Shown here: positions 14,741 to 27,300 of the stretch, piece by piece | Layout of the letters: the number at the start of each line of letters is the position of its first letter | How positions within the stretch are numbered: the stretch's first letter is position 1 | NCBI GenBank assembly: GCA_933228915.1 | Contig: OW121821.1 | Coordinates: 16,409,279-16,473,278 of the forward strand | Reading direction: 5' to 3' | From: Telmatherina bonti | Lineage: Eukaryota > Chordata > Actinopteri > Atheriniformes > Telmatherinidae | Length of the DNA: 64,000 bases | Program-made: the position numbers and the translations under genes | Notes under the pieces: model-generated | The model's database searches: none | What the model saw: the letters and a program-made list of their open reading frames with translations, nothing else | Told to the model about the DNA's origin: nothing

Positions 14741-15080
14741 CTCCAGAGAGGATGGAGACTCGGATGCTGTCCTTGCCTCAGCTGCTACCCCTCTTAAAGG
14801 GCACACCTGCCTTTCTCTCTCTCTCTCTTTCTGTCGGTGGCTGTTTTTTACTGAAATGATAGATGACAAGAAGCCCGTTAAAAGAGGGAAGTGAAGAAAC
14901 AGGAGCACAACAATCCCACAATCCTACAGCGGCTGTCTTTCGATGTTGGCAGTGTGTATCTGCAGGCGAGCCAGCTGGTGAATGTTGGTCTGTGTGTTTA
15001 TCTATTGCAGATCTCTGCTCTTTCTGCTCTCCTATATTTTGCCTGACAACACTAAGGGGTCTGGGCATGCTCAGTCAGAG
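14741..15080 (-). promoter_or_regulatory. candidate parp6 5'UTR exon and promoter region
   Basis: On the minus strand a CT/GA-rich stretch ends in a perfect splice donor (GAG followed by GTAAGTCTGG, donor at 14740-14731), about 1.9 kb upstream of the first recognised parp6 coding exon. No long conserved ORF crosses it, so it fits a non-coding first exon. The upper boundary (transcription start) cannot be placed. A TCATGTGAC E-box-like site lies just upstream near 15094. The assignment to parp6 is inferred from position and orientation. Confidence 0.4.
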
Positions 15081-15129
15081 TAGGCAAGCCAGTCATGTGA
15101 CTTGCAGCTGACTGCACTGCTGCTGAGAA

Positions 15130-17469
15130 ATAAAGAGGAAAAAAATGGCTCTGCTCTCTGACTATTGTGCTTGTGTGTGTGTATGTGTGTGGTTGCATAA
15201 GTCATTAATGTGTCATTGTGTTTTCAATGCAGCTTCTGGTTAAGATTCAAACGTGTTTATATCTTGTTCAAATGCAGTAAAATAAGATAACACAGGCACT
15301 GCCATCTCCATATGAGCTTTACATTGGTGCTGGGTTGCATGCTGTATGGTACAATTAATATTACAACTTTCAAATGCCATCAAAATAACATAAGATTTTT
15401 TTTTTTCTAATAACATTATCAAGAACTAATATACCATAATAAAACTGCACCTGTAATATAATATCCTCAAAACACTTTGCCACTATGTACATGCATGTAA
15501 GTTAATCAGTCTTTACCCTCATTGTCTCAAGGTATCTATTTAAGAACTCACAGATTAATGAACAGGTGTTAAGCCAACTGTCCCCTAGATCTATTCATGT
15601 TGGCCAGAGAAAGTCAGTGTGTTCAGTATGTCAGTATGTGCATCCCACAATATTTTGAACTACAGGACATCTATTTTAGTTGCACAAAACAAACATGCAG
15701 GAGAAAGTTTGACATTAAAGCTAATATAAAAATCAGGCAAAGTGATTATAATTCTATGAATGCAAATGCTCTAGGGAGTTTTTCTGCATTTCATTTCACA
15801 CAATTCGATCATTAAAATTGCAACATGACTTCAATATCTCTCGTTTTATGGGGGAAAAAAAAACATTAAAAAATTATATAATATGGCCAGATTTTCACAA
15901 GTCAGGCAAATGCAAAAGCTTTTGTATCTTTGTATTTTTAGTCATGGTGCTTTTGGTTGTGCTTGTATATATATCATCTTTGATAATGAGAACTTGTACT
16001 AGAACAATAATATCTTTAGCGGGACTAGGCCTCATATCTACTCATCTGAGATTTATCCAAGCACATTCCCCGTGTCTTGTCCTGTAGCCCAGGCGTTAGC
16101 AGCAATTAATGCTGACTGACAGCCGGGAGCTTCACAGTAGACAGAGAAACTGCACAGCTGATTTTTCCCTCACCTGGCCAGGTGCATCCATTGGCCTTGG
16201 ATACTTGAGTTGTGGGGATCGAAGAAGCAGCAGTCTGCAGCCAGTAAACCAGCGACATGGGCAGTGGGAGCAGCAGCGCAACCACTACAACCGCAACTGG
16301 GTGAGAAGAAAACCAAACATAGCTAGAATGTATGAATGAGTCAGGATGTTGTTGGCCCAGAGAGTACAGAGATTTCAGTCAACATTTTCTGTTTGCAGGG
16401 GAAGCTGCACTTTCAGAAGTACTACCACATAAAAATACAAAGTGCTGCTGCTGTTTATTTTATATGATGTATTCATGACATTATTATATTGGGTAATTTG
16501 TTCTATTCTATATATTTTAATATGCCCGATGTAATTACAAGCTAAAGTCGATTAAATTTTACTTTAAATATATGCTGACAACAACAGTCAGCATCTTTAA
16601 GTTGTTTTCAATATTTAGTATTAAGTACAGATGATGAAATATTTTACAAGCCTTTTCCTGTAAAAGATTGTGCACTTTGTAAAATGTCACTAAAGAAACA
16701 TGACAATGGTAGGAAAATAAAAAAATAAACTTTAAAAAAAATAAAAAAAAATACATATATATATATTTTTTTTTTTTCCAACTCAAAAAAAGAAAAAAAA
16801 TTACCAGATTTTTAAACAGAGAAATTCTGTTTTCATTTGTTATATTTATCAATTAATTTATTTCTAGAGTTACATTACCAAACACGAGTTTGATCATCTC
16901 AGCAATAAATAAAGACAAAACAACAATAAAGGAGGAAAATGTCTACTATGTGTTAAAGCAGGTCTACTATGAATAAAGTGTTTTCTGTTTAAAGTGTAAT
17001 GTTTTCCAATTATTAACTAATATGGGAACACTTACATTGCACATTTTGCCTTATAATATTTCAAATTGTGCCTAAAGAAAAAGAGAAAGAGAACTGATTG
17101 GTCCCTTCTTTTGGTTTCCATTTTGCATGAGTTCATTTTGAATAAGCTTGGGCCGAAAACCCAAAGCAGCCCAGAAGTGACATCTAAGATTTTTTGTCTG
17201 TCTGTTTGTTTGCATAAATGAATGGTAAAATTCTAACTTGCATTTGTAGCAAATAACAATTGTATTTATTTACAATGCTGAGAGATGATTTCCACTACAA
17301 ACCTACTTATTTGTTTCACAATTACTTCCAAACTATAAAACATGTGACCATTGTGACTTCAGAAAGACTAGGCTGATATATTTCTTAAATAATCATTTTG
17401 ACAGAATAAAAAGAACCAAATAATTGCAATATTTAAACTGAGCATATACCACTATTAATACAAAGTATA
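15130..17469. other. gene-free spacer between parp6 and pkm
   Basis: AT-rich sequence with stop codons throughout all frames, short GT runs near 15170-15190 and an A/T-homopolymer-rich patch near 16730-16800. I recognise no conserved coding segment, RNA gene or complete transposon here. Confidence 0.6.
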
Positions 17470-18658
17470 CACTATATTGCCATAAATATTCATTTACTCA
17501 TCCAAATAATGGAATTCGGGTGTTTTGATCACCTTGCAGACCACAGGTACATAAAATCAAGCTGCTAGGCATGCAGACTGCCTCTACAAACATTTGTGAA
17601 CGAATGGGTCACTCTCAGGAGTACAGTTAATTCCATCATGGCACTGTGATTGGATGCTACCTGTGCAACAAGCCTAGTCGTGAAATTTCCACGCTACTAA
17701 ATACTCCACAGTCAACTGTCAGCAGTATTATTACAAAACTGAAGCAACCGAGAAGAACAGAGGTTCACCCATCAAGTGGTAGCCATGTAGAATGACAGAG
17801 TGGTGTCAGCAGATGCTAAGGGGCATAGTGTGCAGAGATTGCCAACTTGTAATCACCACAGGCCTTTAGATTGGTTTCACAAAAGTGTAGCTTGGTGGTT
17901 GGATTTTCATGGCTGAGCTGTTGCATCCGAGCCATACATCACCAAGTGCAATCCAAGGCATCAGATGCAGTGGTGTGAAACCCGCCACCACTGGACTCCA
18001 GAGCAATGGAAACATGTTCTCTGGAGTAACAAACACGTTTCTCGATCTGGTGATCTGACAGACAAGTCTGGGTTTAGAGGTTGCCAAGACAACGGTACCT
18101 GTTTGAATGCATTGTGCCATTTGTGAAGTTTGACAAAAGGGAATTACTGTAGAGGGTTGTTTTTCAGGTGCTGGGCTTGGCCTCCTAATTCCAGTGAAAG
18201 GAACTCTGAATGCTTCAGTATACTAGGAGATTGTGGACAGTTCCATGTTCCTAACTTTATGGGAACAGTTTGGGGATGCTTCTTTCCTCTTCCAACATGA
18301 TTCCACACCAAAACACAAAGCAAGGTCTATAAGGACGCAGAAGAGTCAGTTTGGTGTGGAAGAACTTGACTGACCTTAACGGGGTCCTGACCTCAACAGG
18401 ACAGAGCACTTTTGGGGTTAATAAGAGGAGAGACTGCAGGTCTTCTTGTTCAACATCAGCTTCTCACCTCACAAATGTGCTTCTGGAAGAATGGTCTAAT
18501 TTTTCCATAAACACACTCCTAAACCTTGTGGAAAGTTTTCCCCAAAAAACTTGAAGCTGTCACAACTTTAAAAGGTTGTTGGACATCATATTATTCCGGA
18601 TTAAGAATGGAATATCATTTAGTTCATTTGCATGTAAAAGCATATGAGCAATATAGTT
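17470..18658 (+). mobile_element. decayed Tc1/mariner-superfamily transposon
   Basis: The left end CACTATATTGCC and the right end GCAATATAGTT are inverted and flanked by TA. Between them the plus strand still reads like a Tc1-type transposase broken by stops and frameshifts. Near 17605 it begins like M-G-H-S-Q-E, around 17930-18060 it has a segment resembling the central DDE region, and near 18460-18550 it ends with LLEEWSNFSINTLLNLVES, typical of the C-terminal end of this family. At about 1.19 kb it is shorter than an intact element and it has no usable ORF, so it is an old relic. Confidence 0.85.
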
Positions 18659-18659
18659 T

Positions 18660-19060
18660 ATCTCAGCCATTCAATGATGCTATATGATTATTGATCGCTA
18701 GAGGGAGATGTTGGCTCGCATTTGGAACACTGCCGATTTACCCAGTTTATCTCCTCTATTATGTAACTATAAACAATTGTAGTTTGAATAATAAATAAGA
18801 ATCGCCTTATTCAGATTTTTATAATAGGAGAAGACTCTAACAAGTTTGTTAGTTTCCAAAACAGCTCACGGAATGATGTTGTCCATTTGTCATTTGATGA
18901 GTAGTACATCTTTGAGACTATGGATCCAAACCATTCTTTTGCTCAATAACTTACTAAAATCTCAAATGAGGTCTTTGAAATAGGCAGAAAACCTTTGCAA
19001 TCATACTACATATACAGTTTTTTTTTTTTTTTTTTTAAGGAAATCACTCTACTTCTTACC
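18660..19060. other. spacer, nothing recognised
   Basis: AT-rich sequence between the Tc1 relic and the first promoter-like block, ending in a poly-T run near 19019-19036. No coding or RNA feature seen. Confidence 0.5.
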
Positions 19061-19079
19061 ATGCAGTAGTCACATGGTG

Positions 19080-19175
19080 CTGCTCTTGCTCCTCTGATGC
19101 ATTCACGCGCTCTGATTGGCTCCCAACTTTACCAACCACTTCCATCACGTATTTATATATCCTTCCGCGTCGTTC
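19080..19175 (+). promoter_or_regulatory. promoter-like block with inverted CCAAT and TATA box
   Basis: CTGATTGGCTCC (inverted CCAAT box) at about 19112 is followed roughly 35 bp on by CACGTATTTATATATCC (E-box-like plus TATA-like), then CpG-rich CCGCGTCGTTCGACG. The spacing fits a TATA promoter firing on the plus strand toward pkm. Whether it is the pkm promoter or that of another transcript cannot be decided from sequence. Confidence 0.4.
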
Positions 19176-19859
19176 GACGTTTCTATTAATTCCATTAATT
19201 TAATGGAGGCAGTACAGCAACAGAAAATGTGCTTGATTAGGCAATGATTACTTTAGTTTATATACTTGGGTCAAACCAGTCCACACCGTTCCTATTTGTA
19301 CATCTTCCGTCGGATGGATATGCTTCAGCATCACTAGAAAGTAGTTCCACTGAGTGAGGAAATAGGGGAGATCACCTTGAGCTGGGCTCAGTCTGTCAGC
19401 AGTCACATCACCACAAACATTGGTAACACGAGACAAGGTGGGTACCTTCAACAGGGCCTTCGGGTTGGTTTCTAGTCGGTAGTTTAAATTAGTATATTGT
19501 CACATTACTGTCACTAAACCCCTTTCTCGTATTTTTTCCCATTTTTTAAAATCATCTTTAGCGCTGGTATTTACGAATATTACAGGCTCGTGAAAAAATG
19601 TCTGATTTTTACTCACTTCCGAGGAAAAAAGCACATTATATAGGCTTTGCACTTCAATGTGTCTGGGCAGATGTAATAATTGAATTGGATCCTTGTTTTT
19701 ATGTGATGATGTGCTTACTTGGTCTGTTTTAAACAAGGTTATGACTTGAAAATTAAGTAAATACAGGATAAACTGCTGGGATCTTTACAAGCCGTTCGCT
19801 GGTTTAATGTAGCGAACAGTATTCTTGTTTTTGTTATCAAAGTTTATATTAGTAAAATA

Positions 19860-20060
19860 ATGACATTTCATTTAATGCGTCGTGTTAACCGTTGTTGAAT
19901 CGCTTCCTGTTGCCTCCTGATGTGGGTGTGGCCCTCCGTCTTCTCGGACTCCCATTGGTTAATCGTCGCGATGTCTTTCGATCAGGAAAATGTGACGCAG
20001 GATGAGAGAACGTGACCTTTTCCGCATCGTCCGTATTGTAGCTTCAACTCAGTTACCGCA
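19860..20060 (+). promoter_or_regulatory. CpG-enriched candidate pkm promoter
   Basis: This block is richer in CpG than its surroundings. It contains GTGGGTGTGGCC (Sp1/KLF-like), CCCATTGGTTAATCG (CCAAT box), AATGTGACGCAGG (CRE-like) and GAACGTGACC. It lies about 4.3 kb upstream of the pkm ATG, a plausible distance for the non-coding first exon of this gene. No first-exon donor could be assigned with confidence. Confidence 0.4.
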
Positions 20061-20122
20061 AATTATACCTACAACCACATACTAAAGAAGCACATTTGTG
20101 TACTAAACCTTGAACTGTCATT

Positions 20123-20184
20123 CATTGTTACAAATCGCGTGTTGTTCTACATCCATTGTTACAAATCGCGTGTTGTTCTACATC
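20123..20184. repeat. 31-bp perfect tandem duplication
   Basis: Two exact head-to-tail copies of a 31-bp unit beginning CATTGTTACAAATCGCG, at 20123-20153 and 20154-20184, just downstream of the CpG-enriched block. Confidence 0.95.
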
Positions 20185-20189
20185 CATTT

Positions 20190-23100
20190 CTCTTTCCCGT
20201 TGGTTTGTGTTGAAAAAAATGTATTCATCCTTTTCCTCACCGTTCGTTGTCCCGGTCACGTTTCTTACGAAACGCTTTAAGTAACGCAAACCACGCGAGT
20301 TATGTTAAAGATAATATATGTCCTGTGATAAATGAAGTTTGAAATGTGTGGGTTTTTTTGTTTGTTGGGTTTTTTATTTATTTTATTTATTTATTTTTTT
20401 GTTGTAGCTTGTTGCGCCTTGCTGCAGTGTTAGTGCAGGTCGTAGTAGACATACTGACACTGAATACACAAAATCAGGGCAGGTCTCACCCTGCCTCTCT
20501 ATGTCTGTACTGTTATCCTTGGAATGTGATCTGTGTTTTATTTTTCTTACTTCTTTTGTCTGTTCAAGACGACCTAAAAAGCTTAATCTAACCTATACTA
20601 GGTCTCCTTAACCAGATCCAAACACAGTGGTTGAGCCTGCAGCCCAGCCTGCATTTTCTTTATGTTGCAACAAACACATTTTTTGAGTCCATATTGCTGT
20701 ATTTCCTGTTTTTTGGCTCTGTTGACAAAATGTAGCGTTTACCCTGGACAACGAGGGAGAACTTAAGGTCAAGTGACTGAGTTCTTTAAAAGTTTTGAAC
20801 ACATCTAAGCTAAATATTTAGAAATTCATACATTGTATCCCAGTAAAAGCAACCCTGCTTAACATCTAATCTTCAGAGTGCTCTCGTTATGAGTCAAGAC
20901 ACCTGTAAGTTGTTACTTGTTCAACCAGACTTTATATACTGTTGATGAACTGAAACAGTAATGTGATATTACTCAGAGCATAGATTCTATTCTACAGTCA
21001 GATGGTTGACGTATGTTTGACGCATTTGAAAAGCCCTGTGACAAGTTTTCAGTGCAATTTGCAAAGAATATTAACATTCCTGTTCTACTTCCTTGTGACT
21101 TCCTTTTTCTGTTTTGGGTTGAAGCGTATTTGACCTGCTTTAAGAAGAAAAGTTGGCTGTAGCAAATCTGATGGTCAGCTTGAGAAGCTGGTCGGACATG
21201 GCTGGTTTTGTTCCAGTGAATTTTCTCCCCAGTCATGGGTGCATGTTGGATGACTAATGTCACATATAATGTACTTATGGGAAGGACTTTGCTACGACAG
21301 ACTCCCTTACACCAACCTAAAAAAAAAAAAAAAAAGTTAAGTTGAATGGAAGTATTTATAGTCTCAAAATGCCCAGCTTACATACATACATACATATATA
21401 CATTGGTGTAGCTACACATTTGCTGTAGCCCACTGCATGGCTGTGTGGGAGTTTACATGCATCATTTAGTTCTAATACTGTTGTATATTCTGAGTCTTAT
21501 ATTTCTACACTTGGACCCTGCATAGTCTGTGTTATAATTAGCATGATTCTGTTTTTAGCCCAGGGCTTGAGGGCATGTATGACCTCGACAGCAAGCAACA
21601 TTAGTCTGCCAGTGTTCTGATATGCTGTGGTGGAAGTCGCATGTGTGTCCGTTGGATCATGTCATGGCAACTGCTTGGTTGCAGCAGGCGTTCTTCATGT
21701 CCTTTATCCTCATTGAATGGATTTACTCTTGAGCTCCTGAAAGTGTCGCATGTATGCGCATACACTGCGGTGGCCAGTTCCGTTGCAAGACATAGTTTGT
21801 TCACTGGTACTGGCAGCTTTAGCACACTGGGGGGGCTCTGGAGATCTTTGCTAGTAACTTGTTGGTTTGTCCCCAGGAGGAACAGAAGGATCTACTGGGG
21901 GTATGTCGAGTAACCTTCAAGTTGTGCCTTGGTTGAGTGGGTGTGAGTGATTGAAGGCATCTACTATCTCAGAGCCAACTTGGATTAGCCAGGTGTTATG
22001 TCACATTTATAGTAGATGATAGTGAATGTCATGTCACCCGGACAGCCGTGTTACTATGACTAATGATTTGAAAGAGTAATTTCATAAATAGTTGTTAAGT
22101 TACATAGACTTTCTCCAGATAAAGAGGACAAGAAAGTGATAAGTTATGTCACAAAGGTAGATATTGGATAGGGATTGGAAAGGATTATTGGGTTGTCAGT
22201 TCTTAAAGTAGTCCTGCGTCTGTGTCAGGGTTGCTCACTGACTGTCCAGGGGTCAACCAGGTTATCACTGTTTTTCAGTGGCCCATTCCTGCTCATGACA
22301 TTATTAGCTATTTCCAAAACTACAAGGCGGTGCTTGGTCAGATAGATGGGCAAAGTTACAGCTACTCCCAGGAATAGTCCACAATTTATATAAAAGTTAT
22401 ATCAGGAAGATGTGTCCCATTCCTGCTGCTCCAAAAATAAAACCTCACCTGAGGATACAGGCAGTAGTTTAGGTCAAGCTGCAAGCGGATGATATTTCAC
22501 TAAGATGATCAAAATGCAGATCTGTATTTGATTTCTTAAAGTTTCTATCGGAAACATTTTTTTTTTTTTTTTTAATGCATTGAATGTGAAATAAATTTTA
22601 CTGTAAGCTAGCAAAACCTCTTTTAGCAGAAGTTAACTAAACATCTTACAGAAATCTGGTTTATATCGTTAAGGAGTTTAGAGGGTTTTCCCCCTCCTGT
22701 ACATATTGAGAAAATGTTTTACCCTCACCCAAACCCACTTTGCAGTCTTTCTGGTGGCTCAGCTGAGTCAGAGAGGTTGTCTGACTCGAAGCTGTGGGAT
22801 GTGACAGCATTCACGTACTGCACTGGTCTGCTTCATTGATGGAAATGTTACATCATCACTCTGCAGCTCCTGTTGGTTTAATGGCTTTGCCTAGAATCCC
22901 CTGCCATGATGCATTTGTAATGAGGATCTGATGAGTCAAAGGAAGTCAGACTACTATAGTTCCTGTGTTAAACAGATTCTTTTTTCCTCGAGGTCTCTTA
23001 TCGTGCCATTTAGATGCAGTTGCACCAAAATTGTCATCTTACACCGTAGTCTCCCCTTACCCTAGTCTTTGGATCTTGTTTTGTTGAAGCAAATTAGACA

Positions 23101-23490
23101 TGAAAATAAAGGAGATTTATGGTAGTCTGTGCATGCTGACATTAAACATGAAAACTCATATATTGTCCAGCACTTCACATTTTAGACACCTAACTGCTAT
23201 CAAGATGTTGTCCTGTTTTGTTATTAGGACCACCTGCTGGTGTGTAGTTATATAGCGTTGATCTAGTCTTTGTCGCCTTTAAAAACACTGTCATACCACT
23301 GTTGCTTCCCTTCTCGGTGTCTAAAGTCTGTTTCCCAGAGGATGATTTGCGTTGTCTGATTGTTGCCCAGCCAGTGAGAGTGTTCTTGTCTGAAGGGCGC
23401 TGGTATATATAATTTAAACTAAAGGAAACTTAATACCTCCTCTGGGTAGTTCAATTGTGGAGTGAATTGGCACCTGGTGCAGAAAGCAAC

Positions 23491-23528
<38 letters not shown>

Positions 23529-24320
23529 TTCGGATCAACATATTTCATAAAGATGAATACCTAATAAAATATTAATTAAAAAAAAAAAATATATAGTATT
23601 TGCGCTATCAACGTACAGACTGGTTATTGAACCATGCTGGTTTTACTCAGGATGCTATAGTTATGCTGTAAAAGAGGCAACTCTATTATTGCAGACATGA
23701 TATTGTGACATGGCTGTTGGTAGAGCTATATACTTATGTCGGTGAGTTTATTCTGGATGTCATATCAAGTCATTGTAGACTGAAAGTTGGGACTAAACAG
23801 GGAAGTTCAGGTGTGTCAATGATGGAAAGTAAAACAAGATTTTATGTAACATTTTCTGTGCTAGAAGATATTGTGATGAAATCCTGGGTGTTCCAACACT
23901 TGTAGTTTTGTAATGGTTGTAATCGTATCGTTGCCATGGGTTACTCAGTAAGACATTGTTCGGTGGGTGGGTGGGGGACAGAATGTACAATAAGGTGTTG
24001 CAGTTCATTGAGTTTGATTGTCGGCCTATGTGATAGCAGTGGTGTGTACCAAAATCAGCCTTAACATTTAAGATCAGTTTTATGTAAATGTTATCAAGTT
24101 GTAAACTGTTGAAACTTCCTAATAAAAAGGCGTCAGTGTAAGTTTCATTTTGGTATTCACTACTGATTGTAGCCAGCCCATTACTTGCATAGAGTTGCAA
24201 TTATGTTTTACAGATGGTATATAATGTGTTAAAAATATGTATATAAAAACAAGTACTACCCAGAGGACTTGTTCTTATAGAATTTTGAAAAGGCTGATGC
24301 ATGTTGTCTTTTTATTTTTT
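20190..24320 (+). other. 5' non-coding part and first intron of pkm
   Basis: About 4 kb between the promoter-like blocks and the first coding exon of pkm. It holds homopolymer runs (A near 21320, T near 22560, T about 35 nt at 23493-23527) but no conserved ORF. The long ORFs in both directions show no family resemblance. A likely acceptor for the coding exon is TTTTTTCAAG near 24324. Confidence 0.6.
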
Positions 24321-24343
24321 CAAGAAATACTCCAGTGATCACC

Positions 24344-27300
24344 ATGCCTAAGTCAAAATCTCAAGACATGGGCTCTGCCTTCATCCAAACACAGCAGCTC
24401 AATGCTGCCATGGCCGACACTTTCCTGGACCACATGTGCCTGCTGGACATCGACTCCGAGCCCATCACTGCACGCAACACTGGCATTATCTGCACCATCG
24501 GTAGGTCAATGCTTTTTGTTTGTGTCTTTCTATGATGTATAAAAAGTTTTTTGTCACGTGTTGTTTTAGAAGTCACCTTTACTAGATTTATGGTACAAGT
24601 ATTTAAATAAATGTAACTTAATTGATATATATGCTCAGTAACAATAACTTCCCACAGGGCCAGCCTCTCGTTCCGTAGAGATGCTGAAGGAGATGATTAA
24701 ATCTGGAATGAATATTGCTCGCTTGAACTTCTCCCACGGCTCACATGAGGTGTGTTTCTTTATTTCTGCTCTTTAAACACGTTGAGCAAGGGATATAATC
24801 TATTCAGATAGAAAAGCCACATCCTCATTCTGCTGATAATTCACATTAAACATGGTTCTGTGCTTTATCACAGAATGCTAGTAGTTGGCATGTTGACGTT
24901 ATGTGGCAAACCTTTTCTCCTGTCCTTTTTCAGTGAATCTGCACGTAACACATTATGAACTGTAATCAGTTTGGCAGTTTAGGCAAGACTAGACCAGCTG
25001 ATATGAATGCAAGCAAAATGTGTGCTACCTTGTCAGGTTAAAACTGTGTCAAGATGATCTTGTAAGACTCAGGTGAGCAGGAACTTTCTAATCTATCCTG
25101 CTTTAGTGCAAAACAGATGCCCTGCATCTTCTAACTGAACTGTACTTAAAAAAAAAAAAAAGAAAAAAAAAAGTGACAATCTATCAGAACTCATTACTAA
25201 ATAACAAATGATGAAACATCCCCTCCATATATATCTGATGCAAGCAAAGGGACATATAGCCACATTTACTTGAGTTTTATTTCTTATAATTCTAAATAAA
25301 AGTTAAATCTGTTTGTAGAGAGATGAAAAATGACCATATCAAAGCCTACTTCTGAATGAAAATGACTATTCTTAACTCTAAAGCGAGTGACTGGTTTATT
25401 CCCATTTTACATCCAAACTGATTAATTTTTCTGTCATGTAGCATTAATTTTGCTCCAAGTTAAAAATCACTGTTGATCACTGTAGATTTTGTGTATCAAT
25501 AAATACATTCAATAAATGAATGTAGCCATCTTTTCAATAAATTTTTAGTAAATGAATGTATTTATTGATCTTAAACACCAAAACTTTCTTTTCCTCTTTA
25601 AGTAGATTTTTGCTGATAATCACGCCATCAAGGTCTGTCGTTGTGCAGATTGTGTGTTGTCACAGTGGAAAGCAGTAAATGTGATTACCTGCCACTTAAG
25701 TTATTACTGAAAGCTCTGGTTACCTGGCATGAGCAGCAGCAACCATATGAAGCAGACAGTTGTTGTCACAGCCACAAACACGGCACTACCTTTTAATTAG
25801 CCTCCATAAAGGATGTGAAAACACAGCCATAATGACTTTCTTCTAGCATCTCTCACCACAAGAATGAGTGGATTGTGAAAGACGCCAGCATTTCCAGGAC
25901 ACCAGTGCACGCACTTGGATTGTTTCTGTTATCTTTCTAAGCAGGAACCTCGACTAGGACAAAACACCATATTAGTTAGTTTTTTGCCTTTTTACTTGAG
26001 ATAACATTTAGGTTTATTTTTATTCACGGCAGTGGCACGTAGTAGTATCCCTGAAGCTGGTAATCATTTTATGAAGGTGTGCTCAAGGACATCTGCTTAT
26101 GATGGCACCACTCCTAAATGAGCCTTTTTATTCCTCTATTATGATTGCCAGTAAGTTTAAGACCAGATGTATACTTGACTACTGCAGTTTTAAAGTTTCT
26201 GTGCATGTTTAAATATATTACCAGATCAGTTTTAATTTGGCTTCAGTTTTTATAAGTGGCACCTGACTATCAGTTTGGGTTGGAGAAAGAACCGTATGAC
26301 CCACAAAGATGCTGATAGTACAGATATGACTCATTTTATGGTTTTGTAAGTTGGCTAAACACACCTTGTGTGTTAACAGTCCCATCTTAGTTTTCACATC
26401 TACTGAGTAAATGTATTAGGTGTGTGAAGAATTGGACAGAAATGCAGGATATTTCTTACCAAAAGATGGCTGCAAGTTCTCTATTTTGATAAATATGGTT
26501 TCTGGAGATAATGTTTATATGAAATTCATTGATTTTTGATTTTTTTTTTTTTTTTTTCCCCAGTACCATGGCGAGACCATCAAGAATATTCGTGAGGCAT
26601 GCGAAAGCTTTGAACCTGGCAGCATCCAGTACAGGCCTATTGGTATTGCCTTGGACACCAAGGGTCCAGAAATCAGAACTGGTCTCATTCAGGGAGTAAG
26701 TTTTTTGTCACCTCCTTCTGTGTTCGTTTTGTTCTCCACACCATGATATTCATAATGGTTCAAGAACTTGAAGTCACTGATGCAGTGGGGAAAATTTGAT
26801 CATGTTAATGATGTGACAGAGCGGCACTGCTGAAGTGGAGCTGAAGAAGGGCAACATGATCAAGCTGACCTTGGACGACACATACCAGGAAAACTGCACT
26901 GATGAAGTCCTCTGGCTGGACTACAAGAACATTACCAAAGTGGTGGAAATCGGCAGCAAGATCTACATTGATGATGGACTCATATCCCTGCAGGTCAAGG
27001 AGATCGGTGGGTTGTAGATTGGAAGACATAATTAATTCACTGAGTGTTTGAATGTATGCATTTATTTATTTGTATATTTCCCTAGGTTCTGATTATCTCA
27101 TGTGTGAGGTTGAGAATGGTGGCACCCTGGGCAGCAAGAAAGGAGTGAACCTCCCTGGTGCTGCCGTTGACCTGCCTGCTGTTTCAGAAAAAGACATCAA
27201 GGACCTGCAGTTTGGTGTTGAGCAAGGAGTCGACATGGTCTTTGCCTCCTTCATTCGCAAAGCAGCAGATGTAAATGCTGTCAGAGCAGTGCTGGGAGAG

